From the NCBI GenBank assembly GCA_002682825.1, contig NOKP01000047.1, forward strand, positions 62,001 through 126,000: a stretch of 64,000 nucleotides of DNA, written 5' to 3'. Both the position numbers and the translations under genes were made by a program. The notes under the pieces were generated by a model that searched no databases, was not told where the DNA came from, and was given only the letters and a program-made list of their open reading frames with translations. Positions 35,237 through 46,808 of this stretch are shown in pieces; the first letter of the stretch is position 1; every line of letters starts with the position of its first letter. The stretch is from Neonectria sp. B-13 (Eukaryota > Ascomycota > Sordariomycetes > Hypocreales > Nectriaceae).

Positions 35237-35647
35237 ATGTGCTGTCCATCGTATGCTACGATTGCTTCTGACTCCCTGTTACTTGCTTTGGCTAACACGA
35301 TCCTCGCTGTAGTGGATCCTCGCTGTAGTGGTTATAGCCTTGCCAATGGGATCGCAAACTCGGTCGTTGGAGATTGCGAGTCTCATATTAAGTCCGGTGT
35401 TACCCTAACGTACATGTCCACGAAGGACAGTGACTCGACTGCGTGGAAAGAGGCGACGGCGACGCTTGATGGAAGCTCAACAATAGGCGCCATCGCCGTG
35501 GTCGGTTGGAACATCCGCGCCACGGCATCAAGTTCTTCCAGCTCTACAGCTGCATCCTGCACATCTGCGACTTCCAGTATAGCGTCATCAACAGCACAGT
35601 CCGCCATTTCATTAGACGCAAGAAAACCAAGGCGAAGAAGGCAGTGA
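35237..35647 (+). CDS. Unassigned Ser/Thr-rich small protein, possible
   Basis: A 136-codon frame with a hydrophobic start (SLLLALANTILAV), a central globular-looking part (GVTLTYMSTKDSDSTAWKEA, then TIGAIAVVGWNIRA) and a Ser/Ala/Thr-rich tail ending in a basic RKPRRRRQ. The pattern would fit a secreted or surface protein, or the tail of a decayed larger gene. I recognise no family. A 16-bp tandem duplication (ATCCTCGCTGTAGTGG, 35300-35331) falls inside the frame and includes a CTGTAG acceptor-like sequence, so the 5-prime structure may be wrong. Confidence 0.3.
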   Translation: MCCPSYATIASDSLLLALANTILAVVDPRCSGYSLANGIANSVVGDCESHIKSGVTLTYMSTKDSDSTAWKEATATLDGSSTIGAIAVVGWNIRATASSSSSSTAASCTSATSSIASSTAQSAISLDARKPRRRRQ

Positions 35648-36039
35648 ATGACAAGGAGGGTGGAAACTGTAACATAGAGCGAAGTGACAGAGAGTGCCGA
35701 CTGCAGGTCATAGCGATACCCTATGCATAATTTTACATGTAATCTTTTTCATTGGTCGCCGAGCTGTTAGCTGAGCTGGTTGAGCTCAAGGAAACCGCCC
35801 CCTTACCCGCATGCACCTCGCTCCTAACCAATCATTATGTCCCGGTAAGCGATTCGTCGGCGCCATGCAGAAATGCGGCCCTGCATCAGGCCACAACTAC
35901 ATAGCAGCGTCTCGGACGGAATTTGCCAAACGCGGAGGCTTTTAACGGCGTCTCCAATTGGCGGATTTGAACTCCAGTGCCATGGAACGTGTTGTCGTAC
36001 TCCCCATGTAGAGCACCTGAACTAGTTGTTCTGCTTGCA

Positions 36040-36350
36040 AAGGGGACAATGAATGAATGTTCTTATTCCAAGAGGAAATCCTCTATTGGTATCTTAGTCT
36101 GAGATTTGTTTTTCAGATCTTTAACTAGAAAAGTACTCTTGATATTGATAGTTACTATAATTTTAGCCTTAATAAGCCAGTTAATTATTAAGGATAAAAT
36201 ATGTATAATTTAGTGAAATATTGAGTCATATATATCAAAGGATATAAATTAAGGGAAAATAAAGGCAAATTGAATGTGAATATAAGGGAGACCATAATAA
36301 GTAGCTTCTAGGAGTTATATAATTAACGGAAACACACTATTGCCATGGAC
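36040..36350. other. AT-rich island
   Basis: Roughly 300 bases dominated by A and T with many TA and TAA runs, in sharp contrast to the balanced flanks. This composition fits an old repeat hit by repeat-induced point mutation. No open frame survives and no terminal repeats could be defined. Confidence 0.5.
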
Positions 36351-36661
36351 TTTAAATCATCTCGAGAGCCGAATGCTCGCACAATAATCATTTGGACTCA
36401 CAATTGACGCCGGTAACGATGATGTGAATAACTTCTCAAGACAAGGAAACGGCCGGATGGAGCCTCCGACTTGGTCCGTGCCCACGTGTCTTTGCCGGTT
36501 TGCGGGTCCCCGCTCCGACTGTCGGACCCGTGATAGAGGAAAAAGCCGCCTTTGCGGAGAGAGTAACAGAGCATAAAGATACACATAGAGAAGGTCATAC
36601 GATAGTCATCACCACCTTGTTCTTCCCGTCCTCTCAAATTTGCTACAGCCTCGTCTTCACC

Positions 36662-37786
36662 ATGGCCTTCACCGTCCTCTCAGACTCCCACGTCAAGCAG
36701 ATCTTGGGCTCGCTCTCGTCCCAGGAGGTCTCTGACTTGGTCGCCTCGCTCGAGCACGCGCTGGTGCAGTACTCGTGCCACGATGAGAAGGAATACCAAC
36801 CTCACCGCGCCGTCATGGCTCGTCCCGACGGCCAGACCACGCTGTTCATGCCCGCGTCGACGCCGGACCTGGTTGGCTTCAAGATCGTCGGCATCAGCCC
36901 GTCCAAGACCCCCGCTCCCGCTGCCGGCTCCGGCATCCCGCCGCCGGCCTTGAAGAGCGCCCTGACACTCTGCGACGAGACGGGCCAGGCTATTGGCGTC
37001 CTCAACGCCGCCGAGCTCACGTCCTTCCGCACAGCCCTGGGCTCCATGCTCATGTACAGGTTTCGCCGCAACACCGAGAACATCGTCGTCTTTGGCGCCG
37101 GCAAGCAGGCTCTGTGGCACATCCGCCTGGCCATTCTGCTACGAGGCAAGGACATCCGCACCATCACCGTCATCAACCGCTCGGCCGCGAGGACCCAGCA
37201 GCTTGTCGACACGCTCACCAACGATGCTCAGTCCGCTTGGCCCTCCCACATCAAGCTCAACGTCTTTGACGAGCAGAAAGATCGCGACGCAGCCCTGGAG
37301 GCCCTCATCGTGGATTCCGACGTCATCTTCTGCACCACGCCGAGCACCCAACCCCTGTTCCCCGCTTCGTTCCTGACGTCGGAAAACGCCCGAGCCAAGA
37401 CGCGATACTTGTCTGCCATCGGTTCGTACCGGTTGGACATGCAAGAGATCGATCCGGAGCTGTTGAAGCTGGTGGTTGACCCCTCGAGCGTCTTTGCCGG
37501 TTCAGCTTATCAGGGCGGTACCATTGCCGTCGACAGTCTGGAGGGTTGCCTTCAGGAAGCGGGAGAGCTGGTCAAGGCCGAATTGGCCACTGAGAAGCTG
37601 CTCGAGATTGGACGGATACTTGACCCCAAGAGCACCGCTGATCAGGCTGAGTTGAAGAAATGGCTTGAGCACGGATTGGTGATCTACAAGAGCGTGGGTG
37701 TCGGTGTAATGGACCTGGCCATTGGCAAGCATCTGCTTCACCTTGCTAAGTCGAGGAACGTTGGTATCACCTCGGACGAATTCTAG
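36662..37786 (+). CDS. Ornithine cyclodeaminase / mu-crystallin family protein
   Basis: Single exon, 374 aa. The family includes ornithine cyclodeaminase, alanine dehydrogenase and ketimine reductases that use NAD(P)(H). An N-terminal substrate-binding part with PHRAVMARPDGQTTLFMPA and the segment GIPPPALKSALTLCDETG precede the Rossmann domain. The latter begins at VFGAGKQALWH (about residues 141-151) and includes ITVINRSAARTQQLV and VIFCTTPSTQPLFP. YLSAIGSYRLDMQEIDPEL is the typical late motif. The ATG at 36662 has a good context (ACCATGG), and the longer open frame upstream has no family match. Family members in fungi are annotated variously, so the actual substrate is not assigned. Confidence 0.9.
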   Translation: MAFTVLSDSHVKQILGSLSSQEVSDLVASLEHALVQYSCHDEKEYQPHRAVMARPDGQTTLFMPASTPDLVGFKIVGISPSKTPAPAAGSGIPPPALKSALTLCDETGQAIGVLNAAELTSFRTALGSMLMYRFRRNTENIVVFGAGKQALWHIRLAILLRGKDIRTITVINRSAARTQQLVDTLTNDAQSAWPSHIKLNVFDEQKDRDAALEALIVDSDVIFCTTPSTQPLFPASFLTSENARAKTRYLSAIGSYRLDMQEIDPELLKLVVDPSSVFAGSAYQGGTIAVDSLEGCLQEAGELVKAELATEKLLEIGRILDPKSTADQAELKKWLEHGLVIYKSVGVGVMDLAIGKHLLHLAKSRNVGITSDEF

Positions 37787-39365
37787 AAAATTGGTGCAGA
37801 ACAAAGAAAGAATATTTGGCAACAGGAAGGCTGTTTTCAGTGATGAGTTTTCTTGCCAGTGAGGTGAATGGGTAAGGAGTGAGTCGTGCCATAGTTAGTC
37901 GGCAGCTGTCCGCCTTGTCGCAATTGACATACACTGCCTATTACCTGATGCGTATTGTGCGGTGAAGAAGTTCATTTGCACCTGTACATCATAGTAGTAA
38001 TTACCCTGTAGAGCCACGGCAAACACTTGACGCCACTTAGTTAGTTGGTAGTCTAGTTGGTCCTTGCATCGGGCTGCTGGGAATGTGAGCGAGGACGGTG
38101 TGGTCCTTGAAGAAGATTTGCGTTTTGCAATTTCCCATCTCCTACCCGCATTGTGCAGAGACTGGGTATGCAAGCCACTCCGCAGCACGTGCAGAAAGGA
38201 CTCAGGGAGCGAGTGGAAGATACATACATACGTGGACGTAATTATGAACAGATAAGTTACAGATCCTCCACACATGCAAATTCATCATATCGCCTTGTCC
38301 GAGGCGAATGCCAGCTGATAGGCAATGTCGTCCGCCATGAATAGATCTGTCTCCCTCGTCGTGTGACCTCATTGAGGCCTGTGCTAGCGTCCTTGGTGTG
38401 GCCTGCATAAAGGAGAGAGTGGACCCGGCATAATCACGATGATGGCCTCCCGCAATGCAGATTCACCAGGCTAAACCCGCCCAGCAACAATTGCCCGAAG
38501 GTCCCGTCAGTTTGGTCTGGACCGTGCAGCTAGAAGCAACTATCAGCGTCAAGTGCCGCCTTGGTGTGCGCCCCATGGCGTGGTTTTGTTCCTTAGGATG
38601 AGTTGCTACGGCGTCGGTGGCGCTATGCACTGAGGTGTTGGATGGACAAGTTGCGATGCATCTGGTACTCCGTATCCGTACATAGGAAGTATGTTCGTAC
38701 TGCTGCCGCAGACGAAGGGTCCAAGGGATCCGTGGTGCAGTGTAACCTCGACGGCTCACAGGCTGACTCGATTCTGCGTCCATGCGCATGTCGGAGGAGC
38801 AAGTTTCACAGCCGGCAGTTCTACTATCTAGACACGCCGTTGCGCTTGTTCCTTGTCCACGAGACATACCGGTAGAACGAGCGGGACTCAGGCAAAACCA
38901 GCGCCATCATTAATCCCATCACCGCTCGTAGCACGTTCGGTACCTGCATTGGCGCTTGGGCACCCCGTATTTACTGAAGAATCCAGAAGTTCTAGCCTCC
39001 CAGCCCTGAAAGGATCGGGAAATAGGGTCCCTAACTCAGCTAGAGCGCCGGTGGACCCGCGAGGGGCCCTGGCGCGATCCCCTCGCACCTCACCGGAGAA
39101 CGGCCCCTTATTAGTGTCGTTCTCATGGCGTGAGCTAGCGACCTCCCTGCGCCAAACGGGCGACCCGAGGCCAATTTCACCGACGGGGGTCTTGTTTTAC
39201 GCGAGATGAATAAAAGACGCTGGTCCCCTTCACTCCCGAGTGGTCAGCCCCCCTCCTAGGCGTTCTGGCGGTTTGACACTTTGACAGCTTGGTTACTAAG
39301 TAGATGCTCTCAGCGCAGCTTCACTTTGGACGTGAAGGCTGCCAGATGGGGCTAAAGGGTCAACC
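37787..39365. other. Intergenic interval leading into inverted repeat
   Basis: About 1.6 kb without a supported gene; short overlapping frames on both strands near 38,460-39,200 have no family features. The visible inverted-repeat arm begins by 39,256. Because its partner reaches the end of the window, the true arm boundary may lie further left in this interval. Confidence 0.5.
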
Positions 39366-41246
39366 ATGGCTCCGAAATCCCACGTCGTCCTTGCGGCGGC
39401 GTCATTGTTCCTGACGAGTTATCTCGTCGCGGCAGGTTGGTGCTTGTCGCGTCCGGGCAAAGGCCTCAGCTGACCGCTTCCAGACTGCAATGTTTCTTCT
39501 AACTACACCATCATCGACGCTCCCGAAGACAGCAAAGGCATCTCGTCCTGCAGCTCCATCGACGGCTCACTCTCGCTACTTCTTGACGACGACCCTGGCG
39601 CCTGGCCATCCGACAAGGCTGCCATCGACCTAGGCAGCATCGGCTCCGTGGACGGCGACCTGGTTATCTACCCGGACGCACAGCACAAACAGACGGTCAT
39701 TACGGCGAAGAAGCTGAAGACGGTCGACGGCGAGCTGGACATCTGGAACACGGGCACGTCCACCACCATCAAGAAGTTCGAGCTGTCTTTCCCTGCGCTC
39801 GAGGAGGTCACCAGCAACTATGTCCTCACCGGCGGATTCGCAGACGTCGAGGTCACGCACAGCGACAGCCTGCAGGTCGGCGGGATGATGAGGATCTACA
39901 CCACCACCGACCTGGAGACGCTGAGCTTCGGCGGCCTGCACACCGTCAAGGGCGACTTCTCGGTGGACACGAACAAGGACTTGAAGGAACTCGAGGTGGG
40001 CACGCTCACCACGGCGGAAAAGGCGTTTAGCATCCAGGAGAACCCGGCCCTGGAGTCCTTGTCGTTCCCCAAGCTGAAGACCATCAAGGGCGACATGACC
40101 ATCTTCAAGAACACGGCGTTGACTTACCTGGAGCTTTCGGCATTGGAGTATGCGGGGACCATTTCCGTCACGTCCAATGGAGACAACCCCGTCATATACT
40201 TCCCAGAGCTCTCGTCTCTGGGCACCGGCAACGACTCATCAACATCGACGTTCAAGGGCGCGAGTGAGATTACGTTTTCTTCGCTCCGCACTGTCCAGGG
40301 TGCATTTACCTTCCAGTCTACCGCGCTGGAGGACCTCACCATCCCGCTCATCAAACTACTGAACGGAAGCATCACTGTGGAGGACAACCCGTCTATGACG
40401 GCCTTTGCGCTGCCACGCGTGACCACTGTGGGGGACATTTGGGTCGACAGCAACGACGAGCTTACGAATGTGACTGCGAATGCGCTCAAGACAGCAGGCA
40501 CGATTTCCCTCAAGGGCTCATTTACGAACGTGGAGTTTTTCGGCTTGGAAGAGGTGACGGGTGACTTCAAAGTCGTGGGCGAGGACTCAATGGACTGCAG
40601 CTGGTTCAACGACAACATCAAGTCGATTGTCAAGGGCAAATACACATGCGTTGGCAACCAGGACACAACAAAGAGGGAGTCTAGTACGGGCGGCATCGAA
40701 GACACCGAGGGGAACCCTGACGACTACAAGAAGGCGTCGAGCGGGGATGGAAGCAACGGAGGCGGTGGAAAGAGCGGCAACGATGGAAGTGACGGAGATG
40801 ACGACAGTGATGGGAGTTCATCGAGCGAAGACTCCGACGGTGATTCCGGGTCTGGGAAGAAGGGCCTCTCGTCCGGAGCCCTAGCCGGAATCGGCGCCGG
40901 AGTAGCCGTGGGCGTGGTCGCGCTCCTGGCCATCGCCGGCATATTACTCTGGCGGCGACGGAGGACGGCCTCCGGCGCCGCAGCCGCACCGGGACGCCGG
41001 GGCGACAGCCGGGGCAGCGACAGCAGCAGCAAGACGAAGGTGTTCGACGGCGGGCAGATGCTCGGGGTGCGGACCAAGATCGAGGCGAGCAACCCGTCGC
41101 CGTCGCCGTCGCCGAGCCTGGGTACGCTGAGCTTCGGGCGCAACTCGTTCCTGGACTCGTCAGCCGAGAAGGGCATAAACGCGTGGAAGACGATCCGGCG
41201 GGTGAGCGACTCGTCATCGGGCAATTCGCAGGGGTCGAAGATTTGA
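39366..41246 (+). CDS. Ecm33/Sps2-like cell-surface protein (left copy)
   Basis: Two exons, 39366-39435 and 39484-41246 (48-bp intron), give 610 aa. Residues 1-22 are a signal peptide (HVVLAAASLFLTSYLVAA). The ectodomain consists of repeated beta-strand/leucine-rich units of the receptor-L-domain type seen in fungal Ecm33 and Sps2 (patterns such as GDLVIYPD, LETLSFGGLHTVKGDF, LESLSFPKLKTIKGDM). It ends with a C..WFNDNIKS..GKYTC segment. Then come a Gly/Ser/Asp-rich acidic linker, one membrane helix at about residues 488-511 (LAGIGAGVAVGVVALLAIAG), an RRRR stop-transfer patch and a basic Ser-rich cytosolic tail. Yeast Ecm33 is GPI-anchored and supports wall integrity; here a transmembrane anchor replaces GPI. 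An identical copy is at 62010-63890 on the other strand. Confidence 0.85.
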
Positions 41247-42174
41247 AACTTTTAAGCATTCGAAAAGAAGAGCGATGAATGAAGCGGGCGGAGCGAGCGG
41301 GTTGAACATCAAAAGACGATTTTTTTTCTAATTTATTCACCTTAGATACCTCACGGCAGGCGCAGTCAATCTCATATAGTAATTTCTAACTGTCTTATCA
41401 TTGCAGTTGCTACAAACCTGTATCGGTATTTGGGTCTTGGAGGTGTGTGGTGAGATATGCGACAATACGGCATGCGGTGAGATTGTGCGTACGATGCTGC
41501 GTACTGCCACGGACTTACGTTGTAATTAATACCACGTGTAGCTACACAGAATTGCTACATTGGATGAATTCTGCAAAATTCCAGCGATCAATCCATTTAG
41601 TTACGACGCGAGTTCCACTTGCAGGCAGGTTGTTTTCAGGATCGGCCATGTCTGGTCTCAGCGCTTTTCAGCGCCAAGACAGACGTGACGTAGCTAAACC
41701 ACTCTTATTCCAGGGGACTACCACTCCCATCCTTATCTTCGTCCTGTCTCGGTGTATTTTTGAAACAAGTGACCGTTTCGCCGCTCCAAGCGACGAACCT
41801 GGCGCCACCCTTTCGATTCCGTGAATCCATTGTCCTGCTTTAGTGTACCGGTAGTGCATCAACAACATGTACCACGGTGGAGATGGCTGAAGATCCCCGG
41901 GCTCCTCGGGTTCTTAGAGGACCAGAGCGCCCCACGGGTGATGACGGAAGTGGGTGAAGGAGAGCAAGTGTGGAACAACCCCTCACCGTGAAGCTCCAAC
42001 ACGAGGTGAGATCGCAACGCGCGCGTGTATTGCGAGGGCTCGAACGGTGTCCTTTCCTTGATCTTGCTGTGCGCGGTGCGGTATTTGAGATATCTCTGTT
42101 CCTCTGTCTTGGCCTTCCTCTTCTCCCAACGTAAACCCCTGAAAGCGAAGCCAATTGAACCTCCCACCACCACA
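41247..42174. other. Intergenic spacer (left copy)
   Basis: About 930 bases between the surface protein and the GH2 gene, both plus. A poly-T run near 41,320 follows the upstream stop. No gene is supported. Confidence 0.55.
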
Positions 42175-44375
42175 ATGACAGCTTCCTATCCCCGCCCCGA
42201 CTTCGAGCGCAACCCCCTCCAGTGGGAATCGCTCAACGGGCCCTGGGACTTCCTCTTCGACGACGACGACGCCGGCCTCGCAGCCCACTGGCAGCGCTCC
42301 GGCCTGCCGGACAAGGTCTCCGTGGCCACGTCGGCCGCTCCCGACGACGTCTCCGAGGCCAACAACACCGTCACGCGCAACATTGTCGGCGACACACTCA
42401 GCCTGCTCGAGAACAACACCTTCTCCAAGGCGGCGCGGCCCACCAACGCAAAGGCCACCATCACGGTGCCCTTTGTGTTCCAGGCGCCCGCGTCTGGCAT
42501 CAACGACCGCCACGTCCACGAGGTGCTGTGGTACCAGCGCGCCATTGCCGACCTGCGCACCGCGGAACAGAAGACGCAGGGCCATCGCCTGGTGTTGCGC
42601 TTCGGCGCCGTCGACTACGTGGCCACCGTCTGGGTCGACGGCCACTACGTCGGCGGCCATCGCGGAGGCCATGTGCCCTTTGAGATCGACGTCAGCGACG
42701 CCCTCGACGCCAACCCCGGCGCCGCGGAGCATCGTCTCACCGTCCGCGTGTACGACTCGGCGTACGACCTGACGCAGCCGCGCGGCAAGCAGTACTGGGG
42801 CGCGAAGCCCGAGAGCATCTTCTACACTCCGTCGGGCGGCATCTGGCAGTCCGTCTGGCTCGAGGTCGTCCCGGCCGCGCGCATCGCCGACAGCAGCCAC
42901 GGCACCGTCATCAAGTCCAACGACATCGAGTCAGGGACGCTGCGCAGCTCCATTGTAGTCCAGGGGCGACGCGCCGGCCAGATCTGCAGTGTCGAGATTG
43001 AGGCGAGCTTTGCTGGAGTGTCCGTCAGCAAGTCAGCGAGAAAGACGCTAGCCCGCGAGAGCAATGCCGCCTCAGTGGAGCTCAACTTGCGTCTGTCCGA
43101 GGCTCAGAGATCCAGTCTCCCTGAGTCAGTGTTGAAGGGCGCTCCCCTCAGTGACAGCTTTGCTTGGCGCGATGGCGTCGCGCTCTGGTCGCCCGAGCAC
43201 CCTCAACTATACGACCTGGTGATCCGGCTGCTGGACCAGTCCGGAAACACACTCGACGAGGTCAAGACCACGACGGGCATGCGATCCATCAACTGGACCA
43301 AGGGCGACGGCCTCTGGAGACTCAACGACAAGCCATACTTCCAGGCGCTCTGCCTGGACCAGGGCTACTGGCCCGAGACGTTTATGACGCCGCCGACGCA
43401 GGAGAGCCTCAAGGTCGACATCGAGCTGGCCAAGAAGATGGGTTTCAACGGCTGCAGGAAGCACCAGAAGGTCGAGGACCCCGTCTTCTACTACTGGGCC
43501 GACAAGCTAGGGTACTTGGTCTGGGGCGAGATGGCCAACGCCTACCAGTTCAGCGACGAATACGTCGAGCGCTTCAACGCCGAGTGGACGGAAGCTGTCA
43601 AACTCGTTATCAACCGGCCGTCTATTGTGACGTGGACGCCAGTCAATGAGAGCTGGGCATACACTTCGCTCAAGGACAACGTCGACCAGCGTAACCACAT
43701 CCGTCAGCTATACTACCTAACCAAGTAAGATTCCAGCAGGCTATACGGTGCGATGCAATATAGGTAAACACGCAGACTAACACGAGGTAACAGGTCTCTC
43801 GACAACACCAGGAGCGTCAACGACAACTGCGGCTGGGAGCACGTCATCACCGACCTCACCACCTTCCACGACTACAGCGACGGCCCGGAGCTCGAAAAGA
43901 CGTGCGCCACCCTCGAAGGCATCCTCGCCCCTAAAGCCGACCGCAGCGTATTCGTGGCTCCCATCGAGGGCGTCGACGCAGGCGCCCAGCACCAACCCGG
44001 CGCGCCAGTCATGAACACGGAATTCGGCGGCGTCAACATCGCGCCGGCCAAGCAGCCACAGACGGAGGACGAGAAGCTCGACTGGGGATACACGACTGCC
44101 ACGGACCCCGAGGATCTGCTGAAGCGGGTTGAGCGGCTGGTCAAGGGCGTGACTGACGGAGGGCACTGCTGTACCTTTGTGTACACCCAGCTGTAAGTGC
44201 TCCTTGGGTGGAGTTGCAAGGGATTTGATCAATGCTAACGATTTTTTGCAGAGCGGATATTGAGCAGGAGGTCAACGGCGTCTACACGTTTGACCGCAAA
44301 GAGAAGCTGGACTCAACCAAGGTCAAGGCCATCATTGATGCGGCGTTGAAGGCATTCTACGACCGGGTGAACTAG
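42175..44375 (+). CDS. GH2 glycoside hydrolase (beta-galactosidase/glucuronidase type), left copy
   Basis: Retaining glycosidase of family 2, probably cytosolic because no signal peptide is seen. Exons 42175-43724, 43794-44192 and 44252-44375 give 690 aa; introns are 69 and 59 bp. The N-terminal sugar-binding jelly roll starts with PLQWESLNGPWDFLFDD and includes the FGAVDYVATVWVDG and GGHVPFEIDVSD segments. A beta-sandwich follows, with VALWSPEHPQLYDL. The TIM barrel has MGFNGCRKHQKVEDP, the acid/base glutamate in WTPVNES near residue 490, and the nucleophile glutamate in MNTEFGG near residue 593. The start MTASYPRPDFERNPL is at the usual distance from the jelly roll; the frame is open 50 codons upstream. 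Related fungal enzymes are annotated as beta-galactosidase or beta-glucuronidase, and specificity cannot be told. The second copy is at 58881-61081. Confidence 0.9.
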
Positions 44376-45251
44376 ATGCTCTGAAATTGGAGTAAGGAAC
44401 AACAGCTAGGCTCGTCTAATCTAGCCAATGATGAATGAAACCATTATAAAAAGCACTGAGACGATGACCTCTGATAGCTGAGATCGTTTTAATCTCAAAC
44501 TGATCTGCACTAGGAACAAAAGCAAATTCACTCGTCTTCTTAACCACGGATGGGAACGTGCAAAAGCATGATTGCATCAAGGCCATTAAGTATTTAGCGA
44601 CGGTCATCATAAACCGAAGTACAGCCCTCAAAACCACCCGAGCATTCCCAACGAGCACCCAAAAATGCAATTGCACCATCACGACGGACGCAATCCGCTC
44701 AAACCGCCAAATCCTCATAATAACTGCGGGGAGCTAGCTTTCCATGGCATGGTCAGTAGAGAGGTTCGTCCGGCTTTTGCGCACGGCCAGGATGTTGTCA
44801 AGTCTTCAAGTCACAAAAAGACGTTGGGAAGGAATGTAAAAGCATGTCTCTGAGAATACTTTTTACTTCATAAGTCACCCTCGCCTGAGAGGCAGATATG
44901 TGCACCAAACCCTTTCAGGGAGGCCGCATAAGTACCAAAATCCTCCAAAATCCTTCTCGGAAATGCCACCACTGGCACCGCTGGCACCACTAGCAAGTGT
45001 TTACTCCTGCCTCAACTTAATTTTAGCCTAGATGATTGGAGCCACAAGGAAAATAGTCTCTAGAACTTTCTCCACAATATGGAGGGTTATAGTCTTTATC
45101 AACGCGGGTGCTTTATTCACTTTGGGCTCTTTATTCTTGCTTTATTCAGAAGTCAGGATGTACCACATTCGGCCGTTCACGAATTAATAGTTAGATTCAC
45201 AATGAACAAACAGTCTAAGGGCATCTGATGGATGAAGATATCCATGAGTCG
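44376..45251. other. Convergent intergenic spacer (left copy)
   Basis: About 880 bases between GH2 (plus) and the MARVEL-like gene (minus). It contains a short GGCACC(A/G)CTGGCACC-type repetition near 44,970-44,995. No supported gene. Confidence 0.5.
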
Positions 45252-46433
45252 CTATCTGGGTACGGGATAAGAACTATGTCTAAAGTTAGGTTGCGACACA
45301 ATATTGCAGCCAGCATATTCTCCCCCTTGTTGTCCAGCATATCCTACCACTTGTTGCCCACCGGCGTATTGAACAAATTGATATGGGTAGGTAACATACG
45401 TTGGATAACCCCCTGTTACCGGGTATCCTCCTTGAGTGGATAACCCATGATGGCTACGTGTCTCCCAATGTTTGGGTTGCGCATAAAGATTCTGCATCCC
45501 GTGAGATGGATCCATTCCATAAGTTGATTGTTGCCCAGGGAAGGAATGTCGACTGTTCGTCGAGTGCAGAATGTGTAGAGAGTTGTTTCCATGTGATGGA
45601 TTCATCTCATACGCCGAGAGTCTTCCTCGAGTTGGGTACATCTTTCCGTAATGAGGAGCGTTGCCGGAGGGCGGCGGGTATCCTTGGAATGATTCGACCC
45701 CACGGCTTAAACGACGTGAAGAGACTGGCTTCACTGTCTCCCTTCCATGTCTTCCGTGGCTCCCATGGGTTCCATCCCGTTCAAAGCATTGCTCCGTCTC
45801 TTGTGAGGGCCCGAGAGCAACTTCTTTAGCCTTTGCCTCCAACGCAGCTTGGTGCTCTTGGTGCTCTTGCTCCTCGCGAAGTTTTCGGAAATTTGCAAAG
45901 CTGACTAAAGCCATACAGAATGCCAGAATGCTATTTTAAACTTCTCATTAGTCTCATGTTAATCAGGGCGATGGGTTCGCCGTCCGTTAGTGTGAATTAC
46001 CTGAGGGTAATTGCGAGTCCTGCAACAGCCCAGCTGAGGACGCAAGTAGTGCCAGCACAAAATTTACCATTGGCCTGAATTGTCAAATATACAACAGCGC
46101 CCCAAAAGACAATCTCCAAGGCATTCAGAATTGTATAGGCTTTGAGACTCTGCCATCTTTTCAAAGATCGGATATGTTCCGTCGAAATCTCGTAGAGCAA
46201 GATTATTAGGGATTTAGCACCCTAAAGTCATAACATGAGCTTGCCGAATTTTCTGCAATGGATGGATGTGAAAAAATTACCATCCCGAGACTCATTGTAG
46301 TCGCCTGGCTTCTTGGGGCGCCAGCTGGTCGAGTGAGCATCCGGACCACTGAGAGAACGAGAACCGTCATAACCAAGAGTACTTGAATCGCTTGGATTGC
46401 GACCTTATATCGATTGCGGAGAATTTCGGCCAT
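45252..46433 (-). CDS. Four-TM MARVEL-like membrane protein (left copy)
   Basis: Three exons, 46281-46433, 46001-46221 and 45252-45930 on the minus strand, give 350 aa; introns are 59 and 70 bp. Four membrane helices are evident: around AIQAIQVLLVMTVLVLSVVR, KSLIILLYEIS, LNALEIVFWGAVVYLTI and CVLSWAVAGLAITLSILAFC. The loop FCAGTTC has a cysteine pair. The arrangement matches a fungal MARVEL-like family in which the conserved GAKSLIILLYE and SLKAYTILNALEIVFW segments are typical. After helix 4 comes a charged coiled-coil-like stretch (FRKLREEQEHQEHQAALEAK) and a long low-complexity tail rich in Gly, Tyr, Gln, His and Ser. The function is unknown; such proteins are thought to act in membrane organisation. 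An identical copy lies at 56823-58004. Confidence 0.8.
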
Positions 46434-46808
46434 TCTTCTGGTGGGGCTAGAAGACAGAGGGGGTTAATGGATTTGGGAGGCATTAAGGGAAGAACGAGGA
46501 TCTTGTGCTGGATGGTTTCCGGAAGACCTTTGTTAGATATCAGACGTAAAACTGCTGATGAGATATCTTGTGTTTAGACTGAAAATAAGGTTTCGTAATG
46601 TTAATTTATGCTTATTCTTGCAGTCGCTCTCGCGTTCGGTTTTGGAGGTCTTGAAAGCGAGACCGAGGGCAAGTGGATCAGGCTATGACGCGGCACTTTA
46701 TGTACACTGAATACTGATACACTCTGGGAAACTATTTTAGGAATGGAATCATGATAGAAATCATCTATTCAAGGTATCCGATGATGCACTTCGTGTTGAG
46801 GCGTCTTC
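46434..46808. other. Intergenic spacer (left copy)
   Basis: 375 bases upstream of the MARVEL-like gene. No gene or repeat is recognised; presumably its promoter. Confidence 0.55.

Larger units (their letters stand above)
34396..36661. other. Intergenic interval with AT-rich island
   Basis: About 2.3 kb between GH47 (minus) and the cyclodeaminase gene (plus). It contains an unassigned frame at 35237-35647, a 16-bp tandem duplication at 35300-35331 and an AT-rich island at about 36040-36350. No recognisable gene is seen. Confidence 0.5.

Noticed and set aside
35941..36040. Possible tRNA on the minus strand (GTTCAAATCC box)
   Set aside because: The five-base T-stem does not pair and no acceptor stem or A-box is in place.
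40681..41340. Antisense frame of about 219 codons over the Ecm33-like gene
   Set aside because: Arg/Ser/Cys-rich low-complexity translation caused by the Gly/Ser/Asp linker on the real strand.
42186..42900. Long open frames antisense to and overlapping the GH2 gene (also 60356-61273)
   Set aside because: They are shadows of a GC-rich coding region, with Arg/Ala/Gly-biased composition and no domain. The GH2 frame has family motifs and splice continuity.
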